In this document: positions 8,095 to 17,600 of the stretch, piece after piece
Layout of the letters: every line of letters starts with the position of its first letter
Numbering within the stretch: position 1 is the first letter of the stretch
Assembly: GCA_040752025.1 (NCBI GenBank)
Contig: JBFMFR010000052.1
Location: 1 to 50,826 of the forward strand
Length of the DNA stretch: 50,826 nt
Direction of reading: 5' to 3'
Source: JBFMFR01 sp040752025
GTDB taxonomy: Bacteria; Chloroflexota; Anaerolineae; Anaerolineales; UBA4823
Notes under the pieces: model-generated
What the model was told of the DNA's origin: nothing
Databases searched by the model: none
The model's input: only the letters and a program-made list of their open reading frames with translations
Made by a program: the position numbers and the translations under genes

Positions 8095-8616
8095 CTACAT
8101 TTCATCCGGCGATAAATCTCGCCAGGTTCGATGCCTGATTTTCTCCAAATCCTGGCTGCTCCAGCCCATCACTTCGCGCAAGAATGTACCAGAAATCATC
8201 ACTTTCAGCAACCGGCGCAACTGCACAGTTGTTTCATCCTGAGCCGTCAAATCCTTGTCTTCACTCACCAGGTAATCGACCCCGGCGTTGATGGCGGCCA
8301 GGGCTACTGGTACATCCGATGGGTCGCGCACCAGGTCGCTATGCTGAGCCACCTGATCTTGGTTTGGACCAGGGGCCAGTTCATGTGGACATATCTGTAA
8401 AAACGCATCAAACTGTGCGCTGTACGCTGAGAAGCGTTTCTGGAAGTGCAGGCGCGCCTGTTGGATTACGAATTCGCTCAACACCAGGCGAAAATCGCCA
8501 CGAAGAGCGTGTTGCAGCACTTCATAAGGCCAACGCGGCCAGATGCTGCCTGCAATCAGGATATTTGCATCCACCATCACGCGCAGTTCAGGCCGGATTT
8601 GATCCATAGGCTGCAT
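8095..8616 (-). CDS. PIN-domain toxin (VapC-like)
   Basis: 173 residues; ATG 8616, with an alternative ATG at 8607. VMVDANILIAG near the start carries the first PIN aspartate (D16), LSEF supplies the conserved Glu, and DPSDVPVALAA and SEDKDL supply the later acidic residues. PIN domains are Mg-dependent ribonucleases; in toxin-antitoxin pairs they cut specific tRNA or rRNA sites. This looks like the subgroup annotated as PIN-family toxin component rather than classical VapC. The start overlaps the antitoxin gene by 29 nt, so translation is coupled, and a terminator follows immediately. Confidence 0.85.
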   Translation of the reverse strand: MQPMDQIRPELRVMVDANILIAGSIWPRWPYEVLQHALRGDFRLVLSEFVIQQARLHFQKRFSAYSAQFDAFLQICPHELAPGPNQDQVAQHSDLVRDPSDVPVALAAINAGVDYLVSEDKDLTAQDETTVQLRRLLKVMISGTFLREVMGWSSQDLEKIRHRTWRDLSPDEM

Positions 8617-8896
8617 TGTATGCTTTGCGCTTGTCTTCTTCGAGCTCTGCCAGCAACTGCTCTTCGCTCAGACCCTGTCGTTCAGCTTCCTGGCCCAAAG
8701 CGCGCACCAGATCCCGATGCTTGGCCAAGGCGCGCAAGTGCATCAGTTCTTCATACTCCGGGTAAGAAAGCAACACTGCTACCGGATAACCATCGCGCTC
8801 GACCACCAGATGTTCAGCCTGGAGGGCCACGCGCTTGAGTACCTTGCCTGCGGCGCGGTGCAACTCAGAGGCATTGATTACCACTGTTTTCGCCAT
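8588..8896 (-). CDS. Phd/YefM-type antitoxin
   Basis: 102 residues from ATG 8896, preferred because AGGAG lies upstream and the family N-terminus begins here (TVVINASELHRAAGKVLKRV); the open frame extends upstream through promoter DNA. The core ERDGYPVAVLLSYPEYEEL is the classic Phd/YefM dimer fold that binds operator DNA. The acidic C-terminal helix (EEQLLAELEEDKR) should neutralise the PIN toxin. First gene of a two-gene operon with a strong promoter whose -10 lies in a palindrome, consistent with autorepression. Confidence 0.87.
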   Translation of the reverse strand: MAKTVVINASELHRAAGKVLKRVALQAEHLVVERDGYPVAVLLSYPEYEELMHLRALAKHRDLVRALGQEAERQGLSEEQLLAELEEDKRKAYNAAYGSNPA

Positions 8897-8925
8897 TTTC
8901 GCTACACTCCTGTCTTGATCGGGTT

Positions 8926-8996
8926 TGTGTACCGATACACACTGATACATACTCATACATATTAATGAGTATAGCAAAAGTGGAAGCAGTTGTCAA
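8926..8996 (-). promoter_or_regulatory. Antitoxin promoter and operator array
   Basis: On the minus strand TTGACA (8991-8996) and TATACT (8968-8973) are separated by exactly 17 nt. The -10 lies inside a perfect palindrome, ATACTCAT-8 nt-ATGAGTAT (8949-8956/8965-8972). Downstream are three 10-bp direct repeats of the form (g/c)ATACA (8934-8963) and a second palindrome, TGTGTA-CCGA-TACACA (8926-8941). YefM/Phd proteins are known to bind palindromes with a TGTACA-like core, so this array is probably the autoregulatory operator. Confidence 0.8.
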
Positions 8997-9094
8997 GAAA
9001 GCTTTTTCGAAATTTGACAACCGATTTTTCGGTAGATGATGGGTGCCCTACCTGTATGCGCAAGGGTGGTGAGCCCTGTTTTAGGCGTGAGGGT

Positions 9095-9754
9095 TTAGAC
9101 CAGCAGGCCAAGCTGGCGGGCGCGCAGGGCGGCCTGGGTGCGGTCGTCGACGCCCAGTTTTTGCAGGATGCTGGTGACGTTGTTCTTGACGGTGCCTTCT
9201 GCCAGGCTGAGGCGATTGGCGATCTGGCGGTTGCTCAGTCCCTGGGCCAGCAGGCGCAGGATTTCCAACTCGCGGGCGGTGAGGGGCTCGGGCAGGCCCT
9301 CGCCAACCGGGCGGGCGGGGGGGATAACCCGGGCGAACTCGCTGAGCACTTTGCGGGCTACGGAGGGCTGGATCAGGGCGCCGCCGGAGGCCACGGTGCG
9401 GATGGCCTGGGCTAAATCGCTCCCGGAAACATCTTTGAGCAGGTAGCCCAAAGCGCCGGCGCGCAGACCCTCGAAGACATATTCATCGTCGTCAAAGGTG
9501 GTGAGGATGATGACGCGGGCCTGGGGCCAGCGCTGGCGCAAGCGCCAGGTGGCTTCGACGCCGTCGATGCCAGGCATGCGGATGTCCATCAAGACAACGT
9601 CGGGGGCGATGGTCTCGTAGGCGTGCAGGGCGGTTTCGCCGTCGCCGGCTTCACCGACAACGTCCAGGTCGGGCTCGAGTTCGAGCAGGATGCGCAGGCC
9701 CTCGCGCATCAGTTTTTGATCGTCGACGAGCAGGACGCGGATAGGATCACTCAT
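9095..9754 (-). CDS. NarL/LuxR-family response regulator
   Basis: 219 residues from ATG 9754; the open frame extends upstream but that part is a shadow of the kinase gene. Receiver domain 1-120: DD at 11-12, phospho-acceptor D57 in VVLMDIRMP, and Lys in YLLKDVSG. LuxR-type helix-turn-helix about 155-210: LTARELEILRLLAQGLSNRQIA and GTVKNNVTSILQKLG. It should be phosphorylated by the kinase whose gene overlaps it by 8 nt and act as a DNA-binding transcription factor. Targets unknown; neighbouring transporters are candidates. Confidence 0.95.
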   Translation of the reverse strand: MSDPIRVLLVDDQKLMREGLRILLELEPDLDVVGEAGDGETALHAYETIAPDVVLMDIRMPGIDGVEATWRLRQRWPQARVIILTTFDDDEYVFEGLRAGALGYLLKDVSGSDLAQAIRTVASGGALIQPSVARKVLSEFARVIPPARPVGEGLPEPLTARELEILRLLAQGLSNRQIANRLSLAEGTVKNNVTSILQKLGVDDRTQAALRARQLGLLV

Positions 9755-10907
9755 GGGGCGCCTCGATGGAGGGGATGGGGATTTGGAAGAGCAGACGGGC
9801 GCCGCCGGAGGGGCCGGGTTCGAGGCGCAGGCTGCCGTCCAGTTGAGCGGCGCGTTCTTGCAGGCCACGCAGGCCAAAGCCGGCGGCCAGGTCGAAATCG
9901 CCGGGCAGGCCCACGCCATCGTCTGTAACGGACAGGGTGATCTGTCCATTAGCCTGGTCCAGGCGCAGGCGCGCCTGGCGGGCGTGGGCGTGGCGTTGAA
10001 CGTTGGTGAGGCCTTCCTGGGCGGCGCGGTAGAGCGCCAGGCGCTGCGGGCCGGAGAGGCCGGGGAGGTCGGGTTGGATTTCCAGTTCAATGGTCAGGCC
10101 GGTGGACTCGGTGAAGCTGTGCGCCAGGCGGGTGAGGGCCAGGGGCAGGGGCAGGTCGGCTTCGAGAGGGGCGCGCAGGGTGGCGACGGCGCGGCGCAGC
10201 TCGGCCAGGGCTTCGCTGACCTGGCCGCGCACGGTGCTGGCCAGGGTGGCGGCGCGCTGCGGGTCGTTGGGAATGAGGCGCTGGGCGCCCTCGAGCTGCA
10301 CGGCGGCCACGGTGAGACGATGGCCGAGGGTGTCGTGGAGCTCGCGGGCCAGGCGGTTGCGCTCTTCGGCAACGGCCAGGTTTTCGACCTGGTCGGCGTA
10401 GGCCTGCAACTGGGTGTGGGCGGCTTGCAGTTCTTCGAGCAGGGCCTGGGCTTTGCTGCGCTCGGCCTCGGCACGCGTGCGGGCATGGTAGATGGTTGCG
10501 AAGGAGAAGAAGCCGATGCTCAGAGCCACGGCTTCGACCAGGCCTTCTTGCCAGCCGAGACGGAGTATGTAAATCCCTAAAGTTGACAGGATCAGGGCGG
10601 CGACCCACAGGGCGCCGGTACGATCGGGAAACAGGATCACGGCGGTAACGCTGAAGGAGAAACCCAGCAGAACGGCTATGGGGTGAAGGAAGTTCAGAAT
10701 CAGCACAACGAGCAGTTGAGCGGCAAGGTAGCGGGTATAGTGGCGCTGCGGCCAGAAATGATACAGGGCTCCCTGGATGGCGCACAGGGCCAGGGCCAGC
10801 CACCAGGGACCGCCCTGTTGATATAGATCGCCGACCGAGATGAGGGCGACGAAGGCCAGCACCAGGTACTGCGCCAGGTAGGAATAGTTCAACTGCTTGA
10901 AGTGCAT
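9747..10907 (-). CDS. NarL-type sensor histidine kinase (HisKA_3)
   Basis: 386 residues. Five or six membrane helices occupy roughly residues 10-145, with almost no extracytoplasmic domain. A coiled linker (145-185) leads to the HisKA_3 dimerisation domain with phospho-acceptor H191 in ARELHDTLGH. The HATPase_c domain includes ALYRAAQEGLTNVQRHA, DDGVGL and GFGLRGLQERA. The integral sensor suggests detection of membrane state or a membrane-soluble signal, as in DesK/LiaS-like kinases. It precedes its response regulator with an 8-nt overlap. TATCGT lies 6 nt before the ATG, so the message may be leaderless. Confidence 0.93.
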   Translation of the reverse strand: MHFKQLNYSYLAQYLVLAFVALISVGDLYQQGGPWWLALALCAIQGALYHFWPQRHYTRYLAAQLLVVLILNFLHPIAVLLGFSFSVTAVILFPDRTGALWVAALILSTLGIYILRLGWQEGLVEAVALSIGFFSFATIYHARTRAEAERSKAQALLEELQAAHTQLQAYADQVENLAVAEERNRLARELHDTLGHRLTVAAVQLEGAQRLIPNDPQRAATLASTVRGQVSEALAELRRAVATLRAPLEADLPLPLALTRLAHSFTESTGLTIELEIQPDLPGLSGPQRLALYRAAQEGLTNVQRHAHARQARLRLDQANGQITLSVTDDGVGLPGDFDLAAGFGLRGLQERAAQLDGSLRLEPGPSGGARLLFQIPIPSIEAPHE

Positions 10908-10942
10908 AGGCTGACGATACCACGGGAGGGGTTTTCTATCAA

Positions 10943-11029
10943 GGGCGGGTCGGCTTGTTCGACTATCGGTATGGGGAGGGCGTAGTTCTGGTAGAGAGGG
11001 GTGCTCAGCCAGAAGGGACAGACCCGCCC
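10943..11029. repeat. Inverted GGGCGGGTC motif pair
   Basis: GGGCGGGTC (10943-10951) and GACCCGCCC (11021-11029) are inverted copies 69 nt apart in the gap between the MFS gene end and the kinase start. The right copy sits in the context cagacccgcccctacg, which resembles dispersed repeats common in intergenic DNA of this kind of genome. Only one pair is seen in the window. No coding signal lies between 10908 and 11049. Confidence 0.4.
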
Positions 11030-11049
11030 CTACGGACCCATGGGGAGGT

Positions 11050-12249
11050 TTACGAACGCCGGGCGGGTATTTGCAGCAAGATGGCCAGGATCAGACCGCA
11101 CAGGGCCAAGACGGCGCCGTTGGCGATGAAGGGTGCGTTGGTGCCGACGTTCTGGTAGAGCCAGCCGCCGAGGAGGGGGCCAAGGACAGCGCCCAGGCCG
11201 CCGGCCGTGGCGTACAGGCCGTAAGCGCGGCCGCGCTGGTCGCCGCCGGTCAGGTCGGCTACGAGGGCCTGTTCGGCCGGGTCGCCAGCGGCGTAGCACA
11301 GGGCCTGGAGGGCCCACAGGATGGCCAGGGCCGCCAGGCTGGTGAGGCCAGGGATCAGGAAGGAGGTGAGCGAGGCGGCAGCCAGGCCGAGCACCATCAG
11401 CGGCTTGCGCCCGAAGCGATCTGCCAGGCGGCCCAGGTGAGAGGGCAGCCAGGCCCAGACGAGGGCAGCGGGCAGGAAGGCGGTGGCCAGGTCGGTCACG
11501 TCTGCCGCGAGCCGGTCCTGCAAGAAGATCATCAGGACGGGCGAGACCATCGACCACGAGGCAGCGGTGACGACGGTAACGAGCATGAGCAGCAGCCAGG
11601 GGCGCGAGTGGGGGATGGGGGTGGAATTGGCGAGGTGCACCGACGGGTTGGTCTCTTTCAAGTCGCGCCAGGCTTTGAAGAGCGCAAACAGGGCGACGGC
11701 AGCGTATCCGATGAAGAGGATGGGCCAACTGGTTTCCAACTCGAGCGAGAAGAGGACCGAGAAGCCGATGAAGGTGCCCAGGATGCCTCCCTGGCTGCTG
11801 GCCTGGGTCACGCGGCCGAAGGCGCTGCCGCGGCTCTCGGCCCCGGCTACGTCGGCGGTGATGGCCTGGGCGGCCAGCCACATGCAGGCGGAGGCGAGGC
11901 CTTGCAGGGCGCGGGCGAGCAGGATGCCCCACACCTGGCTGGCGCTGGCGAAGGTGAACATGGTGAGGGCGTAACCGGCCAACCCGGCCAGGAAGAAGGG
12001 GCGGCGGCCGTAACGGTCCAGGGCTACGCCGGCCAGCGGTCGCAGCAGCACGGTCATCAGGGAGAAAACGCTGAAGAACAGGCCGATCTGGATGGCATCG
12101 GCGCCGATGCGGCGGCCGTAGATGGGCAAGACGAAGTCAAGGATGCCGAATGGCAGGGCGATCCAGAAGATCGAGTGCTGGACAACGCCGAGGGCGAGCG
12201 GGCCGGCAGCGGGCGCGGCGCGGAGTTCTTGCGAGGTGGTAGTGGTCAT
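11050..12249 (-). CDS. MFS transporter
   Basis: 399 residues from ATG 12249, supported by AGGAG 8 nt upstream; the longer frame is not needed. Twelve hydrophobic segments in two six-helix halves. MFS signature motif A appears in both halves: GVALDRYGRRPFF after helix 2 and GRLADRFGRKPLMV after helix 8. No substrate-specific motif is recognisable; drug or sugar efflux systems have this length. Transcribed between the kinase and the SpoIIE gene on the same strand with separate ribosome binding site. It could be a target of the neighbouring two-component system. Confidence 0.92.
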   Translation of the reverse strand: MTTTTSQELRAAPAAGPLALGVVQHSIFWIALPFGILDFVLPIYGRRIGADAIQIGLFFSVFSLMTVLLRPLAGVALDRYGRRPFFLAGLAGYALTMFTFASASQVWGILLARALQGLASACMWLAAQAITADVAGAESRGSAFGRVTQASSQGGILGTFIGFSVLFSLELETSWPILFIGYAAVALFALFKAWRDLKETNPSVHLANSTPIPHSRPWLLLMLVTVVTAASWSMVSPVLMIFLQDRLAADVTDLATAFLPAALVWAWLPSHLGRLADRFGRKPLMVLGLAAASLTSFLIPGLTSLAALAILWALQALCYAAGDPAEQALVADLTGGDQRGRAYGLYATAGGLGAVLGPLLGGWLYQNVGTNAPFIANGAVLALCGLILAILLQIPARRS

Positions 12250-12369
12250 TGGGTGTCTCCTGAAAGGTTTTTGGAACTTGCTTTCAGGATACACCCGGAG
12301 TGGTCACGACTGCCAGTGCCGGAGGTCACGGGCAGGGGTCATGGTTTTGGGGAGAGAGCGATGGGCAGG

Positions 12370-13551
12370 CTATTTGCGGGCGATGACCATCAGGGCGACG
12401 TCGTCTTGGAGCGAGTCGTTGCTGAAGCGCTGGACTTCGGAGAGCAGGGTCTCCTGGATGTGGGCGGCCGGGCGGCCGTGCAGGGTGCGGGAAAGCTGGC
12501 GCAGGCGCTCGTCGCCGAAGAAGCGCCCGCGCGGGTCCTGGGCCTCGGTGATGCCGTCGGTGTAGAGGATGAGCAGGTCGCCGGGGGAGAAGCGCACCAA
12601 TTTCTGGCCCCAATGAGCCTCGGCGCTGACGCCCAGGGCCATGCCGGTGGGGCGCAGGGGCTCGACGGGCTGGCCTTTCTTGCAGGATACGAGCAGGGGC
12701 GGGTTGTGACCGGCGTTGACGTAGCGCAGGCGGCCGGTGTCGGTCTCCAGCACGCCGTAGAAGGCGGTGACGAACATGTCGCCGCGCGAGTCGGAGAGCA
12801 GGCGGTCGTTGACGGTGCTGACTGCCAGGGCGGGCAGGGTAGGGTATTGGGTGAAGTAGGTGCGCATGAGGGTGCTGCACAGGGCCATGAAGAGGGCGGC
12901 GCCCATGCCTTTATCGGTGACGTCGGCGATGACGATGCCCCAGTTGTTGTTGGCCAGGGGAATGAAGTCGAAGAAATCGCCGGAGGTCTCGCGGGCCGGC
13001 TCCAAATGAGCGGCGATGTCCCAGCCGCGCAGGCGAGGCGGTTGGGCGGGGAGCAGGTCGGCCTGGATCTTGCCAGCGGCGGCCAGCTCCTGGGCCAGGT
13101 CGGGACGCCCGGAAGCAAGCTCTACGCCTTCTTCGCCGGCCGGCTGGGTGCCGGTGTGGGGCGCGCCGGCGCCCTGGGGAAAGAGGCGCAGGATGGCCTG
13201 GTGCAGATCGTTGGCGGAGATGGTTTTGGTCAGGTAGCCTGAAGCGCCGACCTCCTGGGCGATTTGGGCCAAGTCTTTGCGGGAACCATCGTCCAGCAAA
13301 ATGACTTTGATATCTGGCCAGCGCTGGCGGATGGCGCGGGTGACGGCCTGGCCATCCTGGCGCGGCATGTGCAGATCAACGATGGCCAGGTCGGGCTCGA
13401 TCAGCTCACAGAGTTCGATGGCTTCAGGGCCATCCTGGGCCTCGCCGACCAGTTGAAGCTCATCGAACAGGGTCAGGAAGGCCTGCAAGCCAGCGCGGAT
13501 GAGCGGCTTGCCATCGGCCACCATGACCCGGATGGGATGGGGAGTGTGCAT
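12370..13551 (-). CDS. Response regulator-SpoIIE (PP2C) phosphatase
   Basis: 393 residues from ATG 13551, with AAGGAT upstream. Receiver domain 1-120 has phospho-acceptor D59 in LAIVDLHMP. A short linker follows, then AAGKIQADLLPAQPP, typical of the start of RsbU/SpoIIE modules. Metal-binding motifs are SGDFFDF, VIADVTDKGMGAALFMAL, LYTDGITEA and DDVALMVI. Such proteins dephosphorylate an anti-anti-sigma STAS protein when their receiver is phosphorylated. No STAS or anti-sigma gene is in the window, so the partner lies elsewhere. Confidence 0.93.
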   Translation of the reverse strand: MHTPHPIRVMVADGKPLIRAGLQAFLTLFDELQLVGEAQDGPEAIELCELIEPDLAIVDLHMPRQDGQAVTRAIRQRWPDIKVILLDDGSRKDLAQIAQEVGASGYLTKTISANDLHQAILRLFPQGAGAPHTGTQPAGEEGVELASGRPDLAQELAAAGKIQADLLPAQPPRLRGWDIAAHLEPARETSGDFFDFIPLANNNWGIVIADVTDKGMGAALFMALCSTLMRTYFTQYPTLPALAVSTVNDRLLSDSRGDMFVTAFYGVLETDTGRLRYVNAGHNPPLLVSCKKGQPVEPLRPTGMALGVSAEAHWGQKLVRFSPGDLLILYTDGITEAQDPRGRFFGDERLRQLSRTLHGRPAAHIQETLLSEVQRFSNDSLQDDVALMVIARK

Positions 13552-13706
13552 GGGCGATCCTTGTGGAATTTCTGCCAATCTTTTCGGCGTTATCAAGCTA
13601 AGATCGGGATTTCTGTGTTATAGTTTGAACGCAAGCAATTGTACATGAAAACTGATGAGTTCGATAGTGTTCAAAGCGGGGGTGCTGTCTTTTCAGGAGG
13701 TGGTGG

Positions 13707-14648
13707 ATGTGTGCGGAAGCTTTCATCAACTGGCTGTTACAGGCGCAGACGCCTTCGATTCGATATTTGACTCATCGCCACCTGATGGACCAGCCAGAAA
13801 GCATGCTCGATGTGCAGGCTGTGCGAGCGGCGATGACGGCGGTAGGTCCGGTCCCTGAGATCCTGGCGCAGCAAACCAAGACGGGAGCCTGGGCGAGGGA
13901 GCACAGTTATTATACGCCCAAGTACACCAGCACACATTGGAGCATGCTGCTGCTTTCTGAATTGGCCGTTGATCCTCAGGATGCACGCCTGCGCAAGGGG
14001 GCGCTGTTCATGCTGGGGGATACCTGGGAGGAATTGCAGAAACACCTGGAGAGCGGCGCTCACGGGCTGACCTGCTTCTGGGCCAATTTGCTGCGCTACA
14101 CGCTGTACTGCGGGCTGGCGGACGATCCACGCCGAGGGCTGGTGGTGGAAACCCTGGTACACGATGCCCTGCAAGCAGAATGGCGCTGCATCCACAACTA
14201 TGAATACCCGTGCGCCTGGGGGGCAGCGCGGGCGCTGTGGGCGCTGGCAGCGCTGCCCGAAGAACGAAGCAACGAGCAGGTTGAGGCGGCGATCCGCAGC
14301 GCGCTGGCGTTTTTGTTGGAGGATTACCATTTGCAACTGGTGGATTACCCGGTGCCGGAGCGGGCCAAGACTCACCCGATGTGGGGGCGTTTGAACTTCC
14401 CACTGTTCTACCAGGCGGACATCTTGCTGGTGCTGCGCGCCCTGGCCGAGTTGAACGCGCTGGACCATCCCGGGGCAGGGCCGGCGTTGGACTGGCTGCA
14501 AGCGCAGCGAACGGTGAACGGCCGCTGGCGAGGGGCCAGCCCGTACCGGGGGCGGACCTGGCCAGGCCTGGGGGGAAGTGAAGAGACCGACCGCTGGGTT
14601 TCGCTGCAGGCAGCGCTGATCCTGAAGCACGCAGGCGTTACGGTTTAA
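13707..14648 (+). CDS. Alpha/alpha-toroid protein (prenyltransferase/squalene-cyclase-like)
   Basis: 313 residues; AGGAGG lies 6 nt before the ATG. Helical throughout, with repeats recalling the QW/prenyltransferase toroid: THWSMLLLSELAVDP, CAWGAARALWALAALPEE, FYQADILLVLRALAELNALD and a terminal DRWVSLQAALILKHAG. The segment DWLQAQRTVNGRWRG resembles the repeat turn of terpenoid cyclases and related carbohydrate-binding toroids. The DxDD or DCTAE cyclase motifs are not present, so a binding or non-cyclase role is likely. Its last 11 nt overlap the end of the convergent membrane/propeller gene. Product activity unknown. Confidence 0.65.
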   Translation: MCAEAFINWLLQAQTPSIRYLTHRHLMDQPESMLDVQAVRAAMTAVGPVPEILAQQTKTGAWAREHSYYTPKYTSTHWSMLLLSELAVDPQDARLRKGALFMLGDTWEELQKHLESGAHGLTCFWANLLRYTLYCGLADDPRRGLVVETLVHDALQAEWRCIHNYEYPCAWGAARALWALAALPEERSNEQVEAAIRSALAFLLEDYHLQLVDYPVPERAKTHPMWGRLNFPLFYQADILLVLRALAELNALDHPGAGPALDWLQAQRTVNGRWRGASPYRGRTWPGLGGSEETDRWVSLQAALILKHAGVTV

Positions 14649-17600
14649 CTGGGTGGGAGCGCAGGCCCCACCAAGTGCGCAAGAAGAGCAGAGCGAAGAA
14701 GAGAAATACCGCTGTGGCGGCCCGGTGTGGCGTGATCCCGGCGGGGGAAACATCGAAAGTCGAGACCCAGATGAGGCCTTGAGAGTCGAAGGCCAGGTCC
14801 TGCACGGTGGAGGCCGCCAGGTCGCCGGCCTGGGCGGTGAAGCGCTGCAGAATGCCGCTGGAGGGCGCGTAGCGCACTAAACCTTGCGCTCCGCCGGCCC
14901 AGATCTGCCCGGCGGGGTCGATTCTCAGGAGGGTGGTTTCCAGGCCTGGGATGACAATCTGCCATTGTGTGCGGTCGTAACGCAGCACGCCGGAAGCACT
15001 ACCCACCCAGATGTTCCCGTATCGATCTTCCAGGATGGCTTTGACCTGCGCTGCGCCGGGCCAGCCGGGCAGGGAGGCAAAGCTACGCCATTGGGCGCCG
15101 TCCCAATAGCTGCCGCCATCTTCTGTGCCAACCCACAGCTCGCCGTCCGTACCTTCGAAGAGGGCCAGGACAGCGGCCTGCAATCCATTCCCTTCTATGG
15201 GAGTGAAATCTTGCTCATCGAAAAAGGAAAGCCCGGCCCGGGTACCGAGCAACAGACGGCCTTGCTGGTCGATGAGCAGGGCGTGGATACCATCGGAGGG
15301 CAAAGAACTGTTTTCCGTGGAGAAAGTTTCCCAGGAAGGTTGACCCTCGGGCTGGTTGGAGGGCAGGCGGAAAACGCCCGCACCGTTCGTGGCTAACCAG
15401 ATATCGCCGGCCGGGTCCGACACACAGTCCGTGAAGATCAAGGGCGAGCTGCTTGCGATCAAGCTGCTGCGCTCCCCGCTTTTGGCCTGGGATCCGGCGA
15501 AATCCAGGAAATCTACGCCTGTGTTGGAGACAACGAGGCGGCCTAACTGATCCAGGCGAGCCAGCCAGAGCTGGCCGGAGGAGTCTTCCAGCATGCAGGG
15601 GGAGGAAACCATCTTCAGGGCGCGTAGGGACTGTGTTTCATAAGGCATGGCGTAAGCCTGCCAACTGGCCCCAGTTTGCAGCAGCGCCAGACCAGGGGCG
15701 TGAACCGCCCACAGGCGCGAGCGGCTATCCTGGAAGAAGTGAAAGTTTACCTGCCGGCCGAGGGGGATGTTGGATGGATCGAAGCGCTGCCAGGCAGCGC
15801 CGTCGTAATAACTGAGACCTCCCCGCAGGGATGCCAGGGGGTAGTTGGTGAAGGTCAGGGCGCCGGCCAGCAAGGCTACACCTAGCAGTGTGACCAGGCG
15901 CCAGGCCAGTTGGCTGCGCCGGCGAGTAGCCTGGGCGAGGACCCGGAAAGCGATGCCTGCCGCCGGGCCAGCCAGGAGGTAAAGAATCGAACGTGACCAG
16001 AGGGGCAACGCCTGCAAGAACGAGGGCGCCATTGGGGTGGTCTCCCACCAGGCGCAGGTAAACCCGGCAGCCGCCAGAAGGAATGCTGGCGCCAATACCA
16101 GCAAGGGCTGGCGCAATGGCGCCCGGCGGGGGGTTACGAGCAATGCCAGCAGGGTGCCCAGCGTAAACAACCAGGGAGGCGGAATGTGGCTGGCGGCAAG
16201 GATGCCCAGGAGCAGGCCGCTCAGCACAGCCAGGAGGCGAAGCCCGGTAACTCCTGGCTGCTGGCCGAGGCGCGCCAACCCGAGGCAAAGATCCTGCCAG
16301 GTTTCTAGGAACCAGCCGCGCTGGCGCCAGCGCCCCAGGATAGAGCTAAGCAGGACCATGCAAGCCAGGCACATCCCGAAGACGAGGTTGGTAGATGTGA
16401 ATAAGAGTAAAAACAATTCCTGGATCGAGGCGCTCAACTGGGGAATATCCGCGGGTTGAAGCGCGGCGATCTTCTCCAGAGGGGGAATAACGAGTAAAGC
16501 CAGGCCCTGGGCGAAAGCCAGGGTTTGCAGCCCGATCGAGGCGACTAGCAAGGCGCTAAAAAGCCCGGCTCCTGCGCCATCAAAGCGCATGGGCGGCAGG
16601 TCTGCGGCCGGCTGGCCTTGATAGATGGTCAGCCGCCAGCCGCTGGCCAGCATCTCCAGGCCCAGGATACCTTGAAGAAATTGGACCCAGGTAAGATAGG
16701 TGGCCGAAGAAGGTTGGAGGAGGATGACCATCAGAATGGCAATCAGCCCAAACAGCATGGCTTGCATGCCAGCAAAACGCGCCGCCCGCCCGCCAAGCGC
16801 AGAGTTGCGCAACCAGCCTAAAACAAGCAACTGCAAGGCCAGGAGCAACAGGCCGGGCTGAATCATGCCTAAAAGCAGGTTCTGTTGGATGCCTAAGGGC
16901 GGTTCTACGCCAAAGGCATCCAATATATTTTGGATGGCTGGATCGAATAAGGCCAGTACGGCGATATTCAGCATGGCAACCAGCAGCAGGCCGGGGGCGC
17001 TGACCAACAGTATTTCAAGCGGCCAGGAGGTGGGCTGGGGAGGGCCGGCTTCGACCGGGGTGAGCAGGCCGGTCAGAGCGCTAACCAGGGCGCCTATCAG
17101 TACGCAAGCCCACAGGCCCAGGATGATGGCTGGCAGCGAGGCGCTGGCGATGCTGGACAGGGCATATATCCACTGCGCCTGGCTGTTCTCGGCTGGCGAA
17201 AGCCCTAACCGAAAGAAGGGTGAAGCGGAGATGATGTTGACCAGGATCGAGCCCTGCCAGGCGAAGAACAAGCTGCCGGCGACAGCGCCGCTGCCGGCCC
17301 CTACCAGCGCCCGGTCGCGCTTCCCGGCTGGACGCACCCAGGCAACTGCCAATGGGCCGAGGCCTAACAGCACCAGGCAGGCCGATGCTCCCAGAAGCGC
17401 CAGGGGGAGCGAGCCGAAGGGCGCCGGGATGGCACCCGGCAAGGAGGCGGCCAGGACCCAGACGGAAAGTGGAACCTTGAGCAGGATGTGCAGAAGCACA
17501 CCAGCCACCAGGCCGACCAGCACGAGGCGCAATAAAGGCGAAGGACGCGAGCGGCAGGCGGTGAGCAGGGCATAGCACAGGCAGATGACCAGGAAGGGCC

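Noticed and set aside
11071..13242. 723-codon plus-strand open frame
   Set aside because: It is antisense to the MFS and SpoIIE genes and rich in Gly, Gln and Glu, as expected for the shadow of GC-rich coding DNA. It shows no recognisable domain.
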